Shown: positions 17,286-27,489, numbered from the stretch's first letter. The stretch: DNA of 62,355 nt from Leptotrichia sp. oral taxon 879 str. F0557 (GCF_000469385.1 NZ_KI271333.1:1-62355); one strand, 5' to 3'. Program-made: numbers and translations. Notes: generated by a model from the letters alone, not told the origin.

Positions 17286-18250
17286 TGGCAGAAAATATAA
17301 AAAAAATTATAACTGAAAATGATTATATCCCAATACCTGAAGACTTTCAAATTGTAGGTCCCGACACCAATCAAAGCGAAGTAATCTACAAACCAAGTTT
17401 AACATTCTGGCAGGATGGATGGAGAAGATTCAAGAAAAATAAATTAGCTTTGTCATTTTTGGGAATAACTCTTGTTTTCTTGTTTTTAGCAATATTTGGA
17501 CAAAGTTTGACAAAATATTCTTATAGAGCTCAAGATTTATCAGCTAAATTTCTAAGTCCAGCAAAAGGGCTTGCAAAAGGACATTATTTAGGAACTGATA
17601 ATTTAGGACGTGATTTATTTGCAAGACTTTCACAAGGGATAAGAATTTCAATGGAATTATCTTTGATAACAGCTGCAATCTGTGTTGTTTTCGGAACAAT
17701 TTATGGGGCTGTATCAGCATATTTTGGTGGGATTATTGACACGATAATGACTAGAATTGTAGAAATATTATTAATTATTCCATCAATGATTTATATAATC
17801 TTGTTAATGGTTGTAATGGGAAACAGTGTAAAAACAATAATTATCGCAATGTCTCTTACAAGATGGTTAAATTACTCACTGTTAGTACGTGGAGAAGTCC
17901 TAAAAATAAAGGAAAATGAGTTTGTATTAGCTTCAAAATCACTTGGTGGAAACTTTTTATGGATAACTCTAAAACACTTAATTCCAAATACATTAAGTGT
18001 AATAATAATAAGACTTACAACAGATATACCAAACATTATCTTTACTGAAGCATTTTTAAGTTTCATTGGGCTTGGAGTACCAATTCCACAGGCTTCACTT
18101 GGAAACTTGGTATTTGATGGTTTCGTAAATATGACTTCGTATCCATATTTATTCATTATTCCATCAGTTGTAATTTCATTAATTACATTGGCATTTAATA
18201 TAGTTGGAGATGCTTTAAATGATGCATTGAATCCAAAACTAAGAGATTAA
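17285..18250 (+). CDS. Peptide ABC transporter permease, DppC/OppC family
   Basis: This 321-residue permease starts at GTG overlapping the previous stop (TAGTG). It has an N-terminal cytoplasmic extension (about 1-55), then a helix and the DppC mark HYLGTDNLGRDLFARLSQGIR. Further helices follow, with the coupling loop ENEFVLASKSLGGN and the C-terminal GDALNDALNPKLRD. It pairs with the upstream permease. A 349-base gap with a repeat element separates it from the two ATPase genes that complete the transporter. Confidence 0.93.
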   Translation: MAENIKKIITENDYIPIPEDFQIVGPDTNQSEVIYKPSLTFWQDGWRRFKKNKLALSFLGITLVFLFLAIFGQSLTKYSYRAQDLSAKFLSPAKGLAKGHYLGTDNLGRDLFARLSQGIRISMELSLITAAICVVFGTIYGAVSAYFGGIIDTIMTRIVEILLIIPSMIYIILLMVVMGNSVKTIIIAMSLTRWLNYSLLVRGEVLKIKENEFVLASKSLGGNFLWITLKHLIPNTLSVIIIRLTTDIPNIIFTEAFLSFIGLGVPIPQASLGNLVFDGFVNMTSYPYLFIIPSVVISLITLAFNIVGDALNDALNPKLRD

Positions 18251-18289
18251 AAATTTAAAAATTTTATAAAAAACGTCGTGATTTTTTGG

Positions 18290-18476
18290 AAATAAAATTG
18301 ACTGTTTGAGCGAAGTTTAACGTAGCGAGTTTCAATTTTGTTTTCAAAAAATGCTTAGATAAGTCAGGGATAGTGCGTAGCACTTTCGCCATTCTCTTTA
18401 ATATGCTGTTATTTAAATATGTTAAAATAACTATTATTGCGAAATAAAGGGAAATGGCGATTGATACCCTTGCTTA
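18290..18476 (-). repeat. Dispersed structured repeat family 2, copy Y
   Basis: Read on the minus strand, it has an AAGGG/CCCTT hairpin whose loop contains CAATCGCCAT, then TTTATTTCG and TAGTTATTT. Next comes GCGAAAGTGCTACGCACT, with the AGTGC/GCACT stem, then ATTTTTTGAAAACAAAA. The same order occurs on the plus strand at 31631-31775. It fills the only large gap inside the Opp operon and points against the direction of transcription. Confidence 0.65.
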
Positions 18477-18599
18477 AATAAATTAAATTAATAAATTCAA
18501 TAAAGAAAAAATATTTATTAATCAAAAAGGTTTTTATCTAAGTTTTTTTTATATTTTAAAATATATAACAATCCATATTAATACAGAGAGGATTAGAGA

Positions 18600-19637
18600 A
18601 TGGGAAAAAAATTATTAGAAGTAAAAGACTTGAGTGTTTCTTTTAATACATATGCTGGGGAAGTTCAGGCTCTTAGAGGTATTAACTTTTCTGTGGATCG
18701 TGGAGAAACACTTGCAATCGTTGGAGAGTCTGGTTCAGGGAAATCAGTTACTGTGCAAACGATTATGAGATTGATACCAATGCCGCCAGGGGAAATAAAA
18801 AATGGAGAAATTCTTTTTGATGGGGAAGATTTGGTAAAGGCTTCTCCAGAAAGAATGAGAGAACTTCGTGGCGGAAAAATAGGAATGATATTTCAAGACC
18901 CTATGACATCGCTTAATCCAACAATTAAAGTTGGAAAGCAGATTATGGAAGGGATTTTAATTCATAAGAATGTAACAAAGGAAGAGGCAAAGCAGCAAGC
19001 TGTTGAAATGCTTAGAAAAGTTGGAATTCCTAAACCAGAAGAAAGATTTCATCAATATCCACATGAATTTTCTGGGGGAATGCGTCAAAGAGCAGTTATA
19101 GCCATTGCACTTTCGTGCGAGCCAGACTTGTTAATCTGTGATGAGCCAACAACGGCTTTGGATGTTACAATACAAGCACAAATTCTAGATTTAATAAATG
19201 AACTGAAAAAAGAACTGAACATTGCTGTAATACTTATAACGCATGATTTAGGAGTAGTTGCTGAAACTGCCGACAGAGTAGTTGTTATGTATGCTGGAGA
19301 AAAATTGGAAGAAGCTCCTGTAAGAGAATTATTTAAAAATCCAAAACATCCATATACTTGGGGACTTTTGAAATCATTACCAAGACTAGATATGAAAATT
19401 GGAGAGAAACTGGCTTCTATTCCAGGGACTCCGCCAGATTTATTAAAACCGCCTGCAGGAGATCCATTTGCAGCACGTTCTGAATACGCAATGAAAATTG
19501 ACTACGAAAGAAAACCTCCTATGATTGATTTAGGAAATGGACACCTTGTAAAATCTTGGCTTTATGTCGATGGTGCTCCAAAAGTAAAATCTCCTTTTGA
19601 GCAGGAAGCAAATAACAGAGAAGAGGAGGGGAAATAA
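18600..19637 (+). CDS. Peptide ABC transporter ATP-binding protein, OppD/DppD type
   Basis: This 345-residue ATPase has Walker A GESGSGKSVT (about 40-49), the Q-loop FQDPMTSLNP, the ABC signature HEFSGGMRQR, Walker B LLICDEPTTALD and switch His in ITHDLG. The C-terminal oligopeptide-transporter domain has HPYTWGLLKSLPRLD and GTPPDLLKPPAGDPFAARS; the cysteines of an iron-sulfur cluster seen in many DppD proteins are absent here. It powers peptide import together with the next ATPase. Its stop overlaps the next ATG by one base. Confidence 0.94.
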   Translation: MGKKLLEVKDLSVSFNTYAGEVQALRGINFSVDRGETLAIVGESGSGKSVTVQTIMRLIPMPPGEIKNGEILFDGEDLVKASPERMRELRGGKIGMIFQDPMTSLNPTIKVGKQIMEGILIHKNVTKEEAKQQAVEMLRKVGIPKPEERFHQYPHEFSGGMRQRAVIAIALSCEPDLLICDEPTTALDVTIQAQILDLINELKKELNIAVILITHDLGVVAETADRVVVMYAGEKLEEAPVRELFKNPKHPYTWGLLKSLPRLDMKIGEKLASIPGTPPDLLKPPAGDPFAARSEYAMKIDYERKPPMIDLGNGHLVKSWLYVDGAPKVKSPFEQEANNREEEGK

Positions 19638-20587
19638 TGTCGTCTAATGAAATCAAAAAAGAAAAATTAATAGAAATGAAAAATTTAAAAAAATATTTTC
19701 CAATGAAAAAAAGACAAGTATTAAAGGCTGTAGAAAATGTTACAATGGACATTTACAAAGGTGAAATCCTAAGTCTTGTAGGAGAATCAGGTTCTGGAAA
19801 GACTACACTTGGAAGAACTGTCAGCAGACTTTATACAAAGACAAATGGAGATATTTTATTTAATGGAAAACCTATAGAAGGTTACGGAAGAAAAGAATTC
19901 ACAAAAAAAGTTCAGATGATATTCCAAGATCCGCAGGCTTCCCTTAATCCAAGAATGACTGTTGGAGATATTATTGCCGAAGGGATTGATATTCACAAAC
20001 TAGCAGCTTCAAAACAGGAAAGAATGGAAAAAGTTTACAGCCTTTTGGAAATTGTTGGACTAAACAGGGAGCATGCGAGCCGTTTCCCTCATGAATTTTC
20101 TGGAGGACAAAGACAGAGAATCGGTATTGCAAGAGCATTAGCCGTTGATCCAGAAGTGTTAGTGTGTGATGAGCCAATTTCAGCTCTGGATGTGTCAATT
20201 CAGGCACAAGTTGTAAATTTATTAAAGGACTTGCAAAAAGAAAGAAATTTGACTTTACTATTTATCGCACATGATTTGTCAATGGTAAAATATATTTCAG
20301 ACAGAGTAGCAGTTATGTATCGTGGAAAAGTAGTAGAACTGGGAACTCCAGAAGTTGTTTACAGCAACCCTGTTCATAGCTACACAAAGTCTCTTATTTC
20401 CGCTGTACCAATAGCAGATCCTGATTTCAAGAAAACATCAAAAATTGATATGGATGAATCATATTTAAGAAGTCCAATGGGAGATGCTTCTGAAATAGGT
20501 ATTATCCCTGAAACTCCTGAATTAACTGAATATAAGCCAGGACACTTTGTGGAAACTTCTTTCTTAAAGGAAAAAGGACTTATTTAA
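19637..20587 (+). CDS. Peptide ABC transporter ATP-binding protein, OppF/DppF type
   Basis: This 316-residue partner ATPase has Walker A GESGSGKTTLGRT, the Q-loop FQDPQASLNPRMTVGD, the signature EFSGGQRQRIGIARA, Walker B VLVCDEPISALD and switch His in IAHDLSM. The C-terminal part contains VHSYTKSLISAVPIADP and ends in VETSFLKEKGLI. It starts one base inside the stop of the OppD-type gene, so the two subunits are translationally coupled. Confidence 0.94.
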   Translation: MSSNEIKKEKLIEMKNLKKYFPMKKRQVLKAVENVTMDIYKGEILSLVGESGSGKTTLGRTVSRLYTKTNGDILFNGKPIEGYGRKEFTKKVQMIFQDPQASLNPRMTVGDIIAEGIDIHKLAASKQERMEKVYSLLEIVGLNREHASRFPHEFSGGQRQRIGIARALAVDPEVLVCDEPISALDVSIQAQVVNLLKDLQKERNLTLLFIAHDLSMVKYISDRVAVMYRGKVVELGTPEVVYSNPVHSYTKSLISAVPIADPDFKKTSKIDMDESYLRSPMGDASEIGIIPETPELTEYKPGHFVETSFLKEKGLI

Positions 20588-20657
20588 AAAATATTTTAAT
20601 GTTTCAAAATAATTTATTTATAAAAAATCAAAATTTTAGAAAGGAAATATCAGAATT

Positions 20658-22256
20658 ATGAAAAAAAGTTTTTTAGTATTTTGTTTACTTATATCAATGT
20701 TTATCATCTCTTGTGGAAAATCTGGCAATGATGGTAAATCAGCAGCATTTAACATTGAAGCTGAACCAACATCTTTAGATCCCCAAGTTTTAACTGATAT
20801 CAGTGGATTTATGGTTACAAATATGACTTATGAGCCACTTGTAAGGCTAAATGAAAAAAATGAAGTTGTTCCTGCTGGAGCTGAAAGCTGGACTAAATCA
20901 GAAGACGGAAAAGTATGGACATTTAAAATCAGACAAGGAATGAAATGGAGCAACGGAGATCCTGTTACAGGAAAAGACTACTTTAACGGAATCAAAAGAG
21001 GAATCGATCCTAAAACTCGATCTGAATATTCAATACTTACTTTCTACATTGAAAATGCAGAGAACTTTAATAATGGAACTATAAAAGACTTTGGACAAGT
21101 TGGAGTAAAATTAAAAGACGACTATACACTTGAATTTACTTTATCAAAACCTGCACCATTCTTTATAAAAACATTAATTATGCCAGTTTACTTCCCAGTT
21201 AATGAAAAAGCATTGGCCACTAATGGCGAAGCGTACGCAACTGAAGCTGATAAATCAATTTATAATGGGCCATTTATAATGGAAGAATGGGAACATAATA
21301 GTAAAGTTGTTATGAAGAAAAATCCTAATTACTGGAATGCTCAAAATATAAAATTAGACACTCTTACAGCAACAATTGTAGCAGATCTTGATGCCGCTAC
21401 AAATTTCTTTGAAAATAAAGAGTTAGATTTAACAAGAATTTCTGTAGAAAAGATGGAAAGTTACAAAGGAAAACCAGAATTACATACAGTTCCTGATGGA
21501 AGAGTATACTATTTTGGATTTAATCGTTCAAATCCTGTGTTAAAAAATATAAAAATTAGACAGGCATTATCTCTTGCAATAGATAGAAAACAGCTTGTTG
21601 ACAGTGTTCTAAACGGAGTTGGACTTCCTGCTTCAGGAGTTGTTGCACTTGGAAACGCTGGAGAAAAAGGTGACTTTAGAAAAGAAGCTGGAGATTTATT
21701 TGCACAATTCTCAAACATTACTCCAAAACAGTTGTTTGATGAAGGATTAAAAGAATTAAATATTACTCCTGCACAAGTTAAGTTAAAATTAACTGTTGAC
21801 GAAAAGGGAACTGGTAAAAAAGAAGCAGAATTTTATCAAGCTCAATGGAAAGAAAAATTAGGAATTGATGTAGAAGTAGAAGTTCTGACTACTAAAGAAA
21901 GAATTGCACGTGCAAAAGCTGGAGAATTTGATATAGTAAGATATGGTTGGGGACCTGATTATGCAGATCCTATGACTTACCTTGAAATTTTCCACTCAAA
22001 ATCAAAAGATCTTAATTTTGCTAAATATTCAAATCCTGAGTATGACAAATTAATTGACTTGGCTAAAGTTAACCAAGATAATAAAACTAGAATGGATGCG
22101 ATGAAAAAAGCAGAAAAATTACTATCAGACGACTTTACATATTCAGCACTTTACTATCAAGTAGGGGTATATTTAATAAATCCTAACTTAAAAGGTGTTG
22201 TTTTACGTTCAGTTGGAGATTCTGTAGACTTTTATAGTGCTTATATCACAAAATAA
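20658..22256 (+). CDS. Peptide-binding lipoprotein, OppA/DppA family (SBP 1)
   Basis: This 532-residue extracytoplasmic binding protein has a lipoprotein signal ending in MFIISC (cysteine near 19). SBP family 5 marks are EPTSLDPQ, VWTFKIRQGMKWSNGDPVTG and IRQALSLAIDRKQL. It delivers peptides to the DppBC-type permease. It is the most distinct of the four tandem binding proteins, with a longer insertion at about 345-400 (GNAGEKGDFRKEAGD). Confidence 0.93.
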   Translation: MKKSFLVFCLLISMFIISCGKSGNDGKSAAFNIEAEPTSLDPQVLTDISGFMVTNMTYEPLVRLNEKNEVVPAGAESWTKSEDGKVWTFKIRQGMKWSNGDPVTGKDYFNGIKRGIDPKTRSEYSILTFYIENAENFNNGTIKDFGQVGVKLKDDYTLEFTLSKPAPFFIKTLIMPVYFPVNEKALATNGEAYATEADKSIYNGPFIMEEWEHNSKVVMKKNPNYWNAQNIKLDTLTATIVADLDAATNFFENKELDLTRISVEKMESYKGKPELHTVPDGRVYYFGFNRSNPVLKNIKIRQALSLAIDRKQLVDSVLNGVGLPASGVVALGNAGEKGDFRKEAGDLFAQFSNITPKQLFDEGLKELNITPAQVKLKLTVDEKGTGKKEAEFYQAQWKEKLGIDVEVEVLTTKERIARAKAGEFDIVRYGWGPDYADPMTYLEIFHSKSKDLNFAKYSNPEYDKLIDLAKVNQDNKTRMDAMKKAEKLLSDDFTYSALYYQVGVYLINPNLKGVVLRSVGDSVDFYSAYITK

Positions 22257-22303
22257 TTTTAATTTACTAATTTAATACGCCAAAAGAAAGGGTGAGTGCA
22301 AGT

Positions 22304-23893
22304 ATGAAGAAAATATTACTAATCTTTACAATATTACTGGCTTTCGTTATTTCCTGTGGAAAAGGTGAAGATTCTGAAACATTAAAGCTCAACTTAAAAG
22401 AAGAAGGGAAATCTTATGATCCACAGCTTGCAAATGATTCAACGGGAGAATTTGTGGATTCACTTATTGCTGAAACATTAACAAGACAGGCAGAAGATGG
22501 AAAATCTATTCCTGGTGTGGCAGAAAAATGGGAACACAACGAAAATTCAACAGTGTGGACATTCCACTTGAGAAAAAATGCAAAATGGAGCAATGGTGAT
22601 CCTATTACGGCAAAAGACTTTAGAGATGGTTGGGTTAGAGCATTAAAACCTGAAACAGCAGGAGAATATGCAGACAAATTATTTTACATAAAAAATGCTG
22701 AACAATTTAATGCAGGAAAAATTAAAGATGAAAATCAGCTTGGTATAAAGGTTATCGATGATTACACACTAGAAGTAACATTGAACAATCCTCTTACCTA
22801 CTTTGATTCGATTGTAAGAATTCAGACTTATGCTCCTCTAAACAAAAAATTCTATGATAAAGTAGGAGAAAAATATATGACATCTCCTGAAACATCAATT
22901 TCATCAGGTGTATATATAATAAAATCTTGGACAAGAGATTCAGAAATTGTATTCGAAAAAAATGAAAACTACTGGAATAAAGATAACATCAAATTAAAAT
23001 CTATAAAGATGTTATTTATAAATGATCCTAATGCCAGCGTAAATGCTTTTAAAAATGGAGAAATTGACTCAACAAACATCTCTATTGAGCAGGCTAAGGA
23101 ATTTAAGAATGACAAACGTAAACTGCTTACAAAAGATGGTTCTGTCTGGTATATGACATACAACATGAAAAATAAAGTTCTTGCGAACAAAAAAATTAGA
23201 CAAGCTTTATCACTTGCTGTAGATAGAGAAAAATTAATTACAGATGTACTTGATAATACAGGAGAAGCTGCTTACACTTATACAACAAAAGGTGTTGGAA
23301 TCAACGGTATTTCAAAAGATTTCTCTGAAGAAGCAGGAAAAATTTTCCCAGCTTACAATCCACAAAAAGCAAAACAATTGCTAGCAGAAGGATTAAAAGA
23401 GCTAGGGTTACAAAAATTGCCTGATTTGACAATGATTTTCAATGATTCTGGAAATAATAAGGTTATTTCTGAGTATATTCAGGAAAGTTTAAGAACAAAT
23501 TTAGGAGTAAACCTTAAAATTGAAGGAATGACATTCCAATCAAGACTAGATAAAATGCAACACAGAGATTATGAAATTGCTCTTGCAGGTTACAACGGAG
23601 ATTATAACGATGCAATCACTTACTTAGATAGATTCCTGACAAAAGATGGAAACAATTTTTCAGATTACTCTAACCCTCGTTACGACGAACTTGTGAAAAA
23701 AGTTAAAAGTTCTGGAAATCAGGAAGAAAGAGTTAAGAATATGATTGAAATGGAAAGAATAATTGCAGAAGATATGCCTGTGGGACTACTTTACTATAGA
23801 CAAAATACAAAATTATTGAATCCAAGAGTTCATAACATTGTATTTAGTCCAATAGGAAAAGATTTCGTTTTGGATAATACTTATATAAAATAA
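22304..23893 (+). CDS. Peptide-binding lipoprotein, OppA family (SBP 2)
   Basis: This protein of about 529 residues has a lipoprotein signal ending LLAFVISC. The start is set at the ATG 22304, which gives an MKK-type signal peptide like its paralogues; a GTG at 22292 would add MSAS. It has WTFHLRKNAKWSNGDPITAKD, IRQALSLAVDREKL and a C-terminal LLYYRQNTKLLNPRV. SBPs 2, 3 and 4 share the phrase WSNGDP-x-TA-x-DF followed by a GW-x-R motif, so they arose by tandem duplication. Confidence 0.92.
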   Translation: MKKILLIFTILLAFVISCGKGEDSETLKLNLKEEGKSYDPQLANDSTGEFVDSLIAETLTRQAEDGKSIPGVAEKWEHNENSTVWTFHLRKNAKWSNGDPITAKDFRDGWVRALKPETAGEYADKLFYIKNAEQFNAGKIKDENQLGIKVIDDYTLEVTLNNPLTYFDSIVRIQTYAPLNKKFYDKVGEKYMTSPETSISSGVYIIKSWTRDSEIVFEKNENYWNKDNIKLKSIKMLFINDPNASVNAFKNGEIDSTNISIEQAKEFKNDKRKLLTKDGSVWYMTYNMKNKVLANKKIRQALSLAVDREKLITDVLDNTGEAAYTYTTKGVGINGISKDFSEEAGKIFPAYNPQKAKQLLAEGLKELGLQKLPDLTMIFNDSGNNKVISEYIQESLRTNLGVNLKIEGMTFQSRLDKMQHRDYEIALAGYNGDYNDAITYLDRFLTKDGNNFSDYSNPRYDELVKKVKSSGNQEERVKNMIEMERIIAEDMPVGLLYYRQNTKLLNPRVHNIVFSPIGKDFVLDNTYIK

Positions 23894-23962
23894 TAAATAA
23901 AATTGTTTAATTTTGAAATTATTCAATAAATTTAATATAAAATTTTGAAGGAGAAAACTGTT

Positions 23963-25552
23963 ATGAAAAAAATATTAGCTATGTTAATGATGCTGATTTT
24001 CGTTATTTCTTGCGGGAAAAGTGGCGGAAATAGCAAAACGTTTACTTTAAATTTGACGGATGAGCCAAAATCTATTGATCCACAAATTTCAACGGAAATA
24101 ATGGGAGGAACTGTTGATGATCTTTTAACGGAAGGATTGACTAGAAAAGGGAAAAATGGAACATTTGAGCCAGGACTTGCTAAAAGCTGGGATAAATCAG
24201 CTGATGGATTAAAATGGACATTTCATTTAAGAGATAATCTAAAATGGAGCAATGGTGATCCAATTACTGCCCAAGACTTTAAAAATGGATGGCTTCGTGC
24301 ATTAAAACCTGAAACAGCTTCTGAATATGCATATATGCTTTATCCAATAAAAAATGCAGAAAAATATAATAAAAAAGAAGGAACTGCAGAAGAAGTTGGA
24401 ATAAAAGTTATCGACGATAAAACTTTGGAAGTAGAACTTGGAACTCCAGTTCCATATTTTGACAGCCTTGTAGCATTCAAAACTTACATGCCATTAAATC
24501 AAAAATTCTTTGATGAAACAAAAGATTCATATTTTACAGAATCTGAAAAAACAATATCTTCAGGTGCCTACACAATGGAAAGCTGGACACATGGCTCAGA
24601 AATAGTATTCAAAAAAAATCCTAATTACTGGGATGCACCTAATGTAAAAGTTGAAAATATTGTGTACAAAATAATAACTGATAATAATTCAGCATTAAAT
24701 GCATTTAATAACAAGGAAGTAGATGTAACTTCAATTACTGCTGAACAAGCAAAAAGATTTAAAGATGATCCAAAAATGGTTTCGAGTAATGATGGATCAG
24801 TATGGTATTTGCTATTTAACTTTAACAATAAGACGTTAGCAAATGTAAAAATCAGAAAAGCTCTTCTTATGTCAGTTGACAGAGAAGGTTTAGTAAAAAA
24901 TGTATTAAATGGATATGGAACAGCAGCAAAAACTCTTGTTCCAAAAGGAATAGGAATAAAAGGATTAAATGACAAGGACTTTACAGAACAAGTTCCTACT
25001 TCAACATTAACATACAATCCTGCGGAAGCTAAAAAATTATTAGCAGAAGGACTGAAGGAAACAGGAGCAGCAAAATTCCCTGATATGTCTATGTTAATTA
25101 ATGAAAGTGGAAATAATAAAGTTATTGCAGAATACATTCAAGAACAATTAAGAAAAAATTTAGGTATTGAATTAAATCTGGAAATAATGACTGCTCAAGA
25201 AAGATTCTCAAGAATGAAGCAAAAAAACTTTGACTTAGTTCTTGCAGGATGGTCTGGAGATTATCCTGATGCAGTCACTTACTTAGATTTGTTTGAATCA
25301 ACAGGTGGAACTAACTATGGTTCATATAAAAACCCTCAATATGATGCTTTAGTTAAGACTGTCAGAGGAACAGCCGATCAAAATGTCAGAATTCCTGCAC
25401 TTGTTAAACTTGAAGGAATAATTGCAGAAGATTTACCAGTTGGTGTGCTTTTCCATAGAGAAAAACAATATCTAGTTAATGAAAGAGTTCAAGGTCTTGG
25501 ATTTGTTGCAATTGGTGGAGAATATTATTTTGGAAATCTATCATTGAAATAA
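23963..25552 (+). CDS. Peptide-binding lipoprotein, OppA family (SBP 3)
   Basis: This protein of about 529 residues starts at the ATG 23963 behind GAAGGAG; a TTG at 23945 would place the ribosome binding site inside the gene. The lipobox is LIFVISC. It has WTFHLRDNLKWSNGDPITAQD, IRKALLMSVDREGL and GVLFHREKQYLVN. It is closest to SBP 4 (VGIKVIDDKTLEVELGTPVPYFD against VGIKVIDDKTLQVTLEAPTPYFD). A GC-rich hairpin lies between genes 3 and 4. Confidence 0.92.
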   Translation: MKKILAMLMMLIFVISCGKSGGNSKTFTLNLTDEPKSIDPQISTEIMGGTVDDLLTEGLTRKGKNGTFEPGLAKSWDKSADGLKWTFHLRDNLKWSNGDPITAQDFKNGWLRALKPETASEYAYMLYPIKNAEKYNKKEGTAEEVGIKVIDDKTLEVELGTPVPYFDSLVAFKTYMPLNQKFFDETKDSYFTESEKTISSGAYTMESWTHGSEIVFKKNPNYWDAPNVKVENIVYKIITDNNSALNAFNNKEVDVTSITAEQAKRFKDDPKMVSSNDGSVWYLLFNFNNKTLANVKIRKALLMSVDREGLVKNVLNGYGTAAKTLVPKGIGIKGLNDKDFTEQVPTSTLTYNPAEAKKLLAEGLKETGAAKFPDMSMLINESGNNKVIAEYIQEQLRKNLGIELNLEIMTAQERFSRMKQKNFDLVLAGWSGDYPDAVTYLDLFESTGGTNYGSYKNPQYDALVKTVRGTADQNVRIPALVKLEGIIAEDLPVGVLFHREKQYLVNERVQGLGFVAIGGEYYFGNLSLK

Positions 25553-25562
25553 GTTAAATTAT

Positions 25563-25582
25563 GGGGGTAGTATGTTACCCCC
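25563..25582 (+). terminator. GC-rich intercistronic hairpin between SBP 3 and SBP 4
   Basis: GGGGGTA pairs with TACCCCC across a six-base loop. There is no good T run (CTCTATTT follows), so it may be a weak terminator or a 3' stability hairpin that lowers expression of the last binding protein. Confidence 0.5.
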
Positions 25583-25639
25583 CTCTATTTAATAATCTAA
25601 ATTTTTGAAAAAACATTTAAAATAGGAGGAAATAAATTA

Positions 25640-27226
25640 ATGAAAAAGCTGTTTTTAATATTGACATTGCTAATGTTTGTGCTTTCGTGTGGAAGTAAAA
25701 ATGGAAGTAATGGAAATACATTTACATTAAATATAGTAACTGAACCATCGTCAATTGATCCGCAAATAACAACAGACGTTCCTGGTGGAACTGTTGATGA
25801 ATTAATTTTAGAAGGTCTTTTAAGAAAAGACAAGACTGGTAAATCTGTTGCTGGAATTGCTGAAAAATGGGAAAAATCAGAAGACGGACTTGTTTGGACG
25901 TTCCATTTAAGAGACGGTGTGAAATGGAGCAACGGAGATCCTGTTACTGCAAAGGACTTTAAAGCTGGATGGCTTCGTGGATTAAATCCTGACACAGCAG
26001 GAAGTAATGCAAGTATGTTATTTGTAATAAAAAATGGAGAAAAATACAATGCTAAAAAAGCTTCAGAAAATGAAGTTGGAATAAAAGTTATTGATGATAA
26101 AACATTACAAGTAACTTTGGAAGCACCTACTCCATATTTTGATGATTTAGTTACGTTCAAATCATTTATGCCGTTAAACCAAAAATTCTACAACGAAGTA
26201 AAGGATAAATACTTTACAGATGCTGAATACACAATTTCAAACGGTCCTTACACTATGGAAAGCTGGACTCACGACTCAGAATTAAAATTCAAAAAAAATC
26301 CTAACTACTGGGACGCATCTAATGTAAAAACTGACAATGTCGTATTAAAAATAATCGCTACAGATTCAGCTGTTAATGCTTTTAAAAACAAAGAAGTTGA
26401 TGTAACTGCTATAACTTTTGAACAAGCAAAAGAATTTGCTGGAAAACCAGAACTTGTAAAAGCTGATGATGGTGGAATTTACTACTTGCTATTCAACACA
26501 AAAGAAAATGTATTTAAAAATGCAAAAGTAAGACGTGCAATAACTATGGCAATAAATAGAGATGAACTTATAAACAAAGTTCTTGAAGGCTCTGAAAAAG
26601 CGACTAAAGCATTCACTCCAACTGGAATTGGACTAAACGGAATTGCAAAAGATTTCGCACAGGAAGTTACAACTGACCAGCCTAAATTCAACGTTGAAGA
26701 AGCTAAGAAATTACTAGCAGAAGGACTTAGAGAAGAAGGATTAACAGAACTTCCAAGATTTGAAATTTTATTTAATGACACAGGAAGCAGAAAAGCCATT
26801 GTTGAATACATTCAAGAAAACTTGAGAAATAACTTGGGAGCAAATGTCGAACTGGATGTTGTAACAGGTAAGGAACGTGTTGAAAGAACTAAAAAACGTG
26901 ACTATCAAGTTGCTCTTATGAACTGGACTGGAGATTTCCTAGATCCTATCACATATTTAGATTTATTTGACAGCACAAATGCAAACAACCGTGGAGATTT
27001 CAAAAACGCAAGATATGACGAATTAACTAAAATTGTAAAAAGCTCTGCTGATCCAAAAGTAAGAGTTCCAGCAATGCTAGAAATGGAAAAACTTATCTCT
27101 GAAGAGCAACCAGTTACAATCTTATTCCAAAAACAAAAACTTTACTTAGTAAATCCAAAAGTTAAAAATCTAGGATTTGTATCAATTGGTGGAGAGTTCT
27201 TTATAAGAGATGTTGTAATGAATTAA
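25640..27226 (+). CDS. Peptide-binding lipoprotein, OppA family (SBP 4)
   Basis: This 528-residue protein starts after AATAGGAGG, with a lipoprotein signal ending LMFVLSC. It has EPSSIDPQITTDV, WTFHLRDGVKWSNGDPVTAKD and VRRAITMAINRDEL. The C-terminal ILFQKQKLYLVNPKV block matches the family. It is the last gene of the Opp cluster, before a terminator with TAAGGGCAT/ATGCCCTTA arms. Confidence 0.92.
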   Translation: MKKLFLILTLLMFVLSCGSKNGSNGNTFTLNIVTEPSSIDPQITTDVPGGTVDELILEGLLRKDKTGKSVAGIAEKWEKSEDGLVWTFHLRDGVKWSNGDPVTAKDFKAGWLRGLNPDTAGSNASMLFVIKNGEKYNAKKASENEVGIKVIDDKTLQVTLEAPTPYFDDLVTFKSFMPLNQKFYNEVKDKYFTDAEYTISNGPYTMESWTHDSELKFKKNPNYWDASNVKTDNVVLKIIATDSAVNAFKNKEVDVTAITFEQAKEFAGKPELVKADDGGIYYLLFNTKENVFKNAKVRRAITMAINRDELINKVLEGSEKATKAFTPTGIGLNGIAKDFAQEVTTDQPKFNVEEAKKLLAEGLREEGLTELPRFEILFNDTGSRKAIVEYIQENLRNNLGANVELDVVTGKERVERTKKRDYQVALMNWTGDFLDPITYLDLFDSTNANNRGDFKNARYDELTKIVKSSADPKVRVPAMLEMEKLISEEQPVTILFQKQKLYLVNPKVKNLGFVSIGGEFFIRDVVMN

Positions 27227-27233
27227 CTTAACA

Positions 27234-27266
27234 TAAGGGCATCACACTACATGCCCTTACAATTTT
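27234..27266 (+). terminator. Terminator of the Opp operon
   Basis: TAAGGGCAT pairs perfectly with ATGCCCTTA across eight bases, followed by CAATTTTG. A close relative (AAGGGCAT/ATGCCCT) occurs at 48505 at the head of repeat copy Z. Confidence 0.65.
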
Positions 27267-27489
27267 GATTTAGTAATTATTTTAATTAAATTAATGACCT
27301 ATAGATGTATAATAAAATTCAACAAATTTAATACTAAACCTCGTTTAAAAATGAAAATTATATCTTAAATTACTTGAAAACATTAAGTTTATATCCTTTA
27401 TTAGAAAAGTTTGTAATAAATTCGTTATTTAAATGGAGGTTAGTATAAAGTAAATTAGTGAATATCTTAATAAAAAGGAATATAATTTT

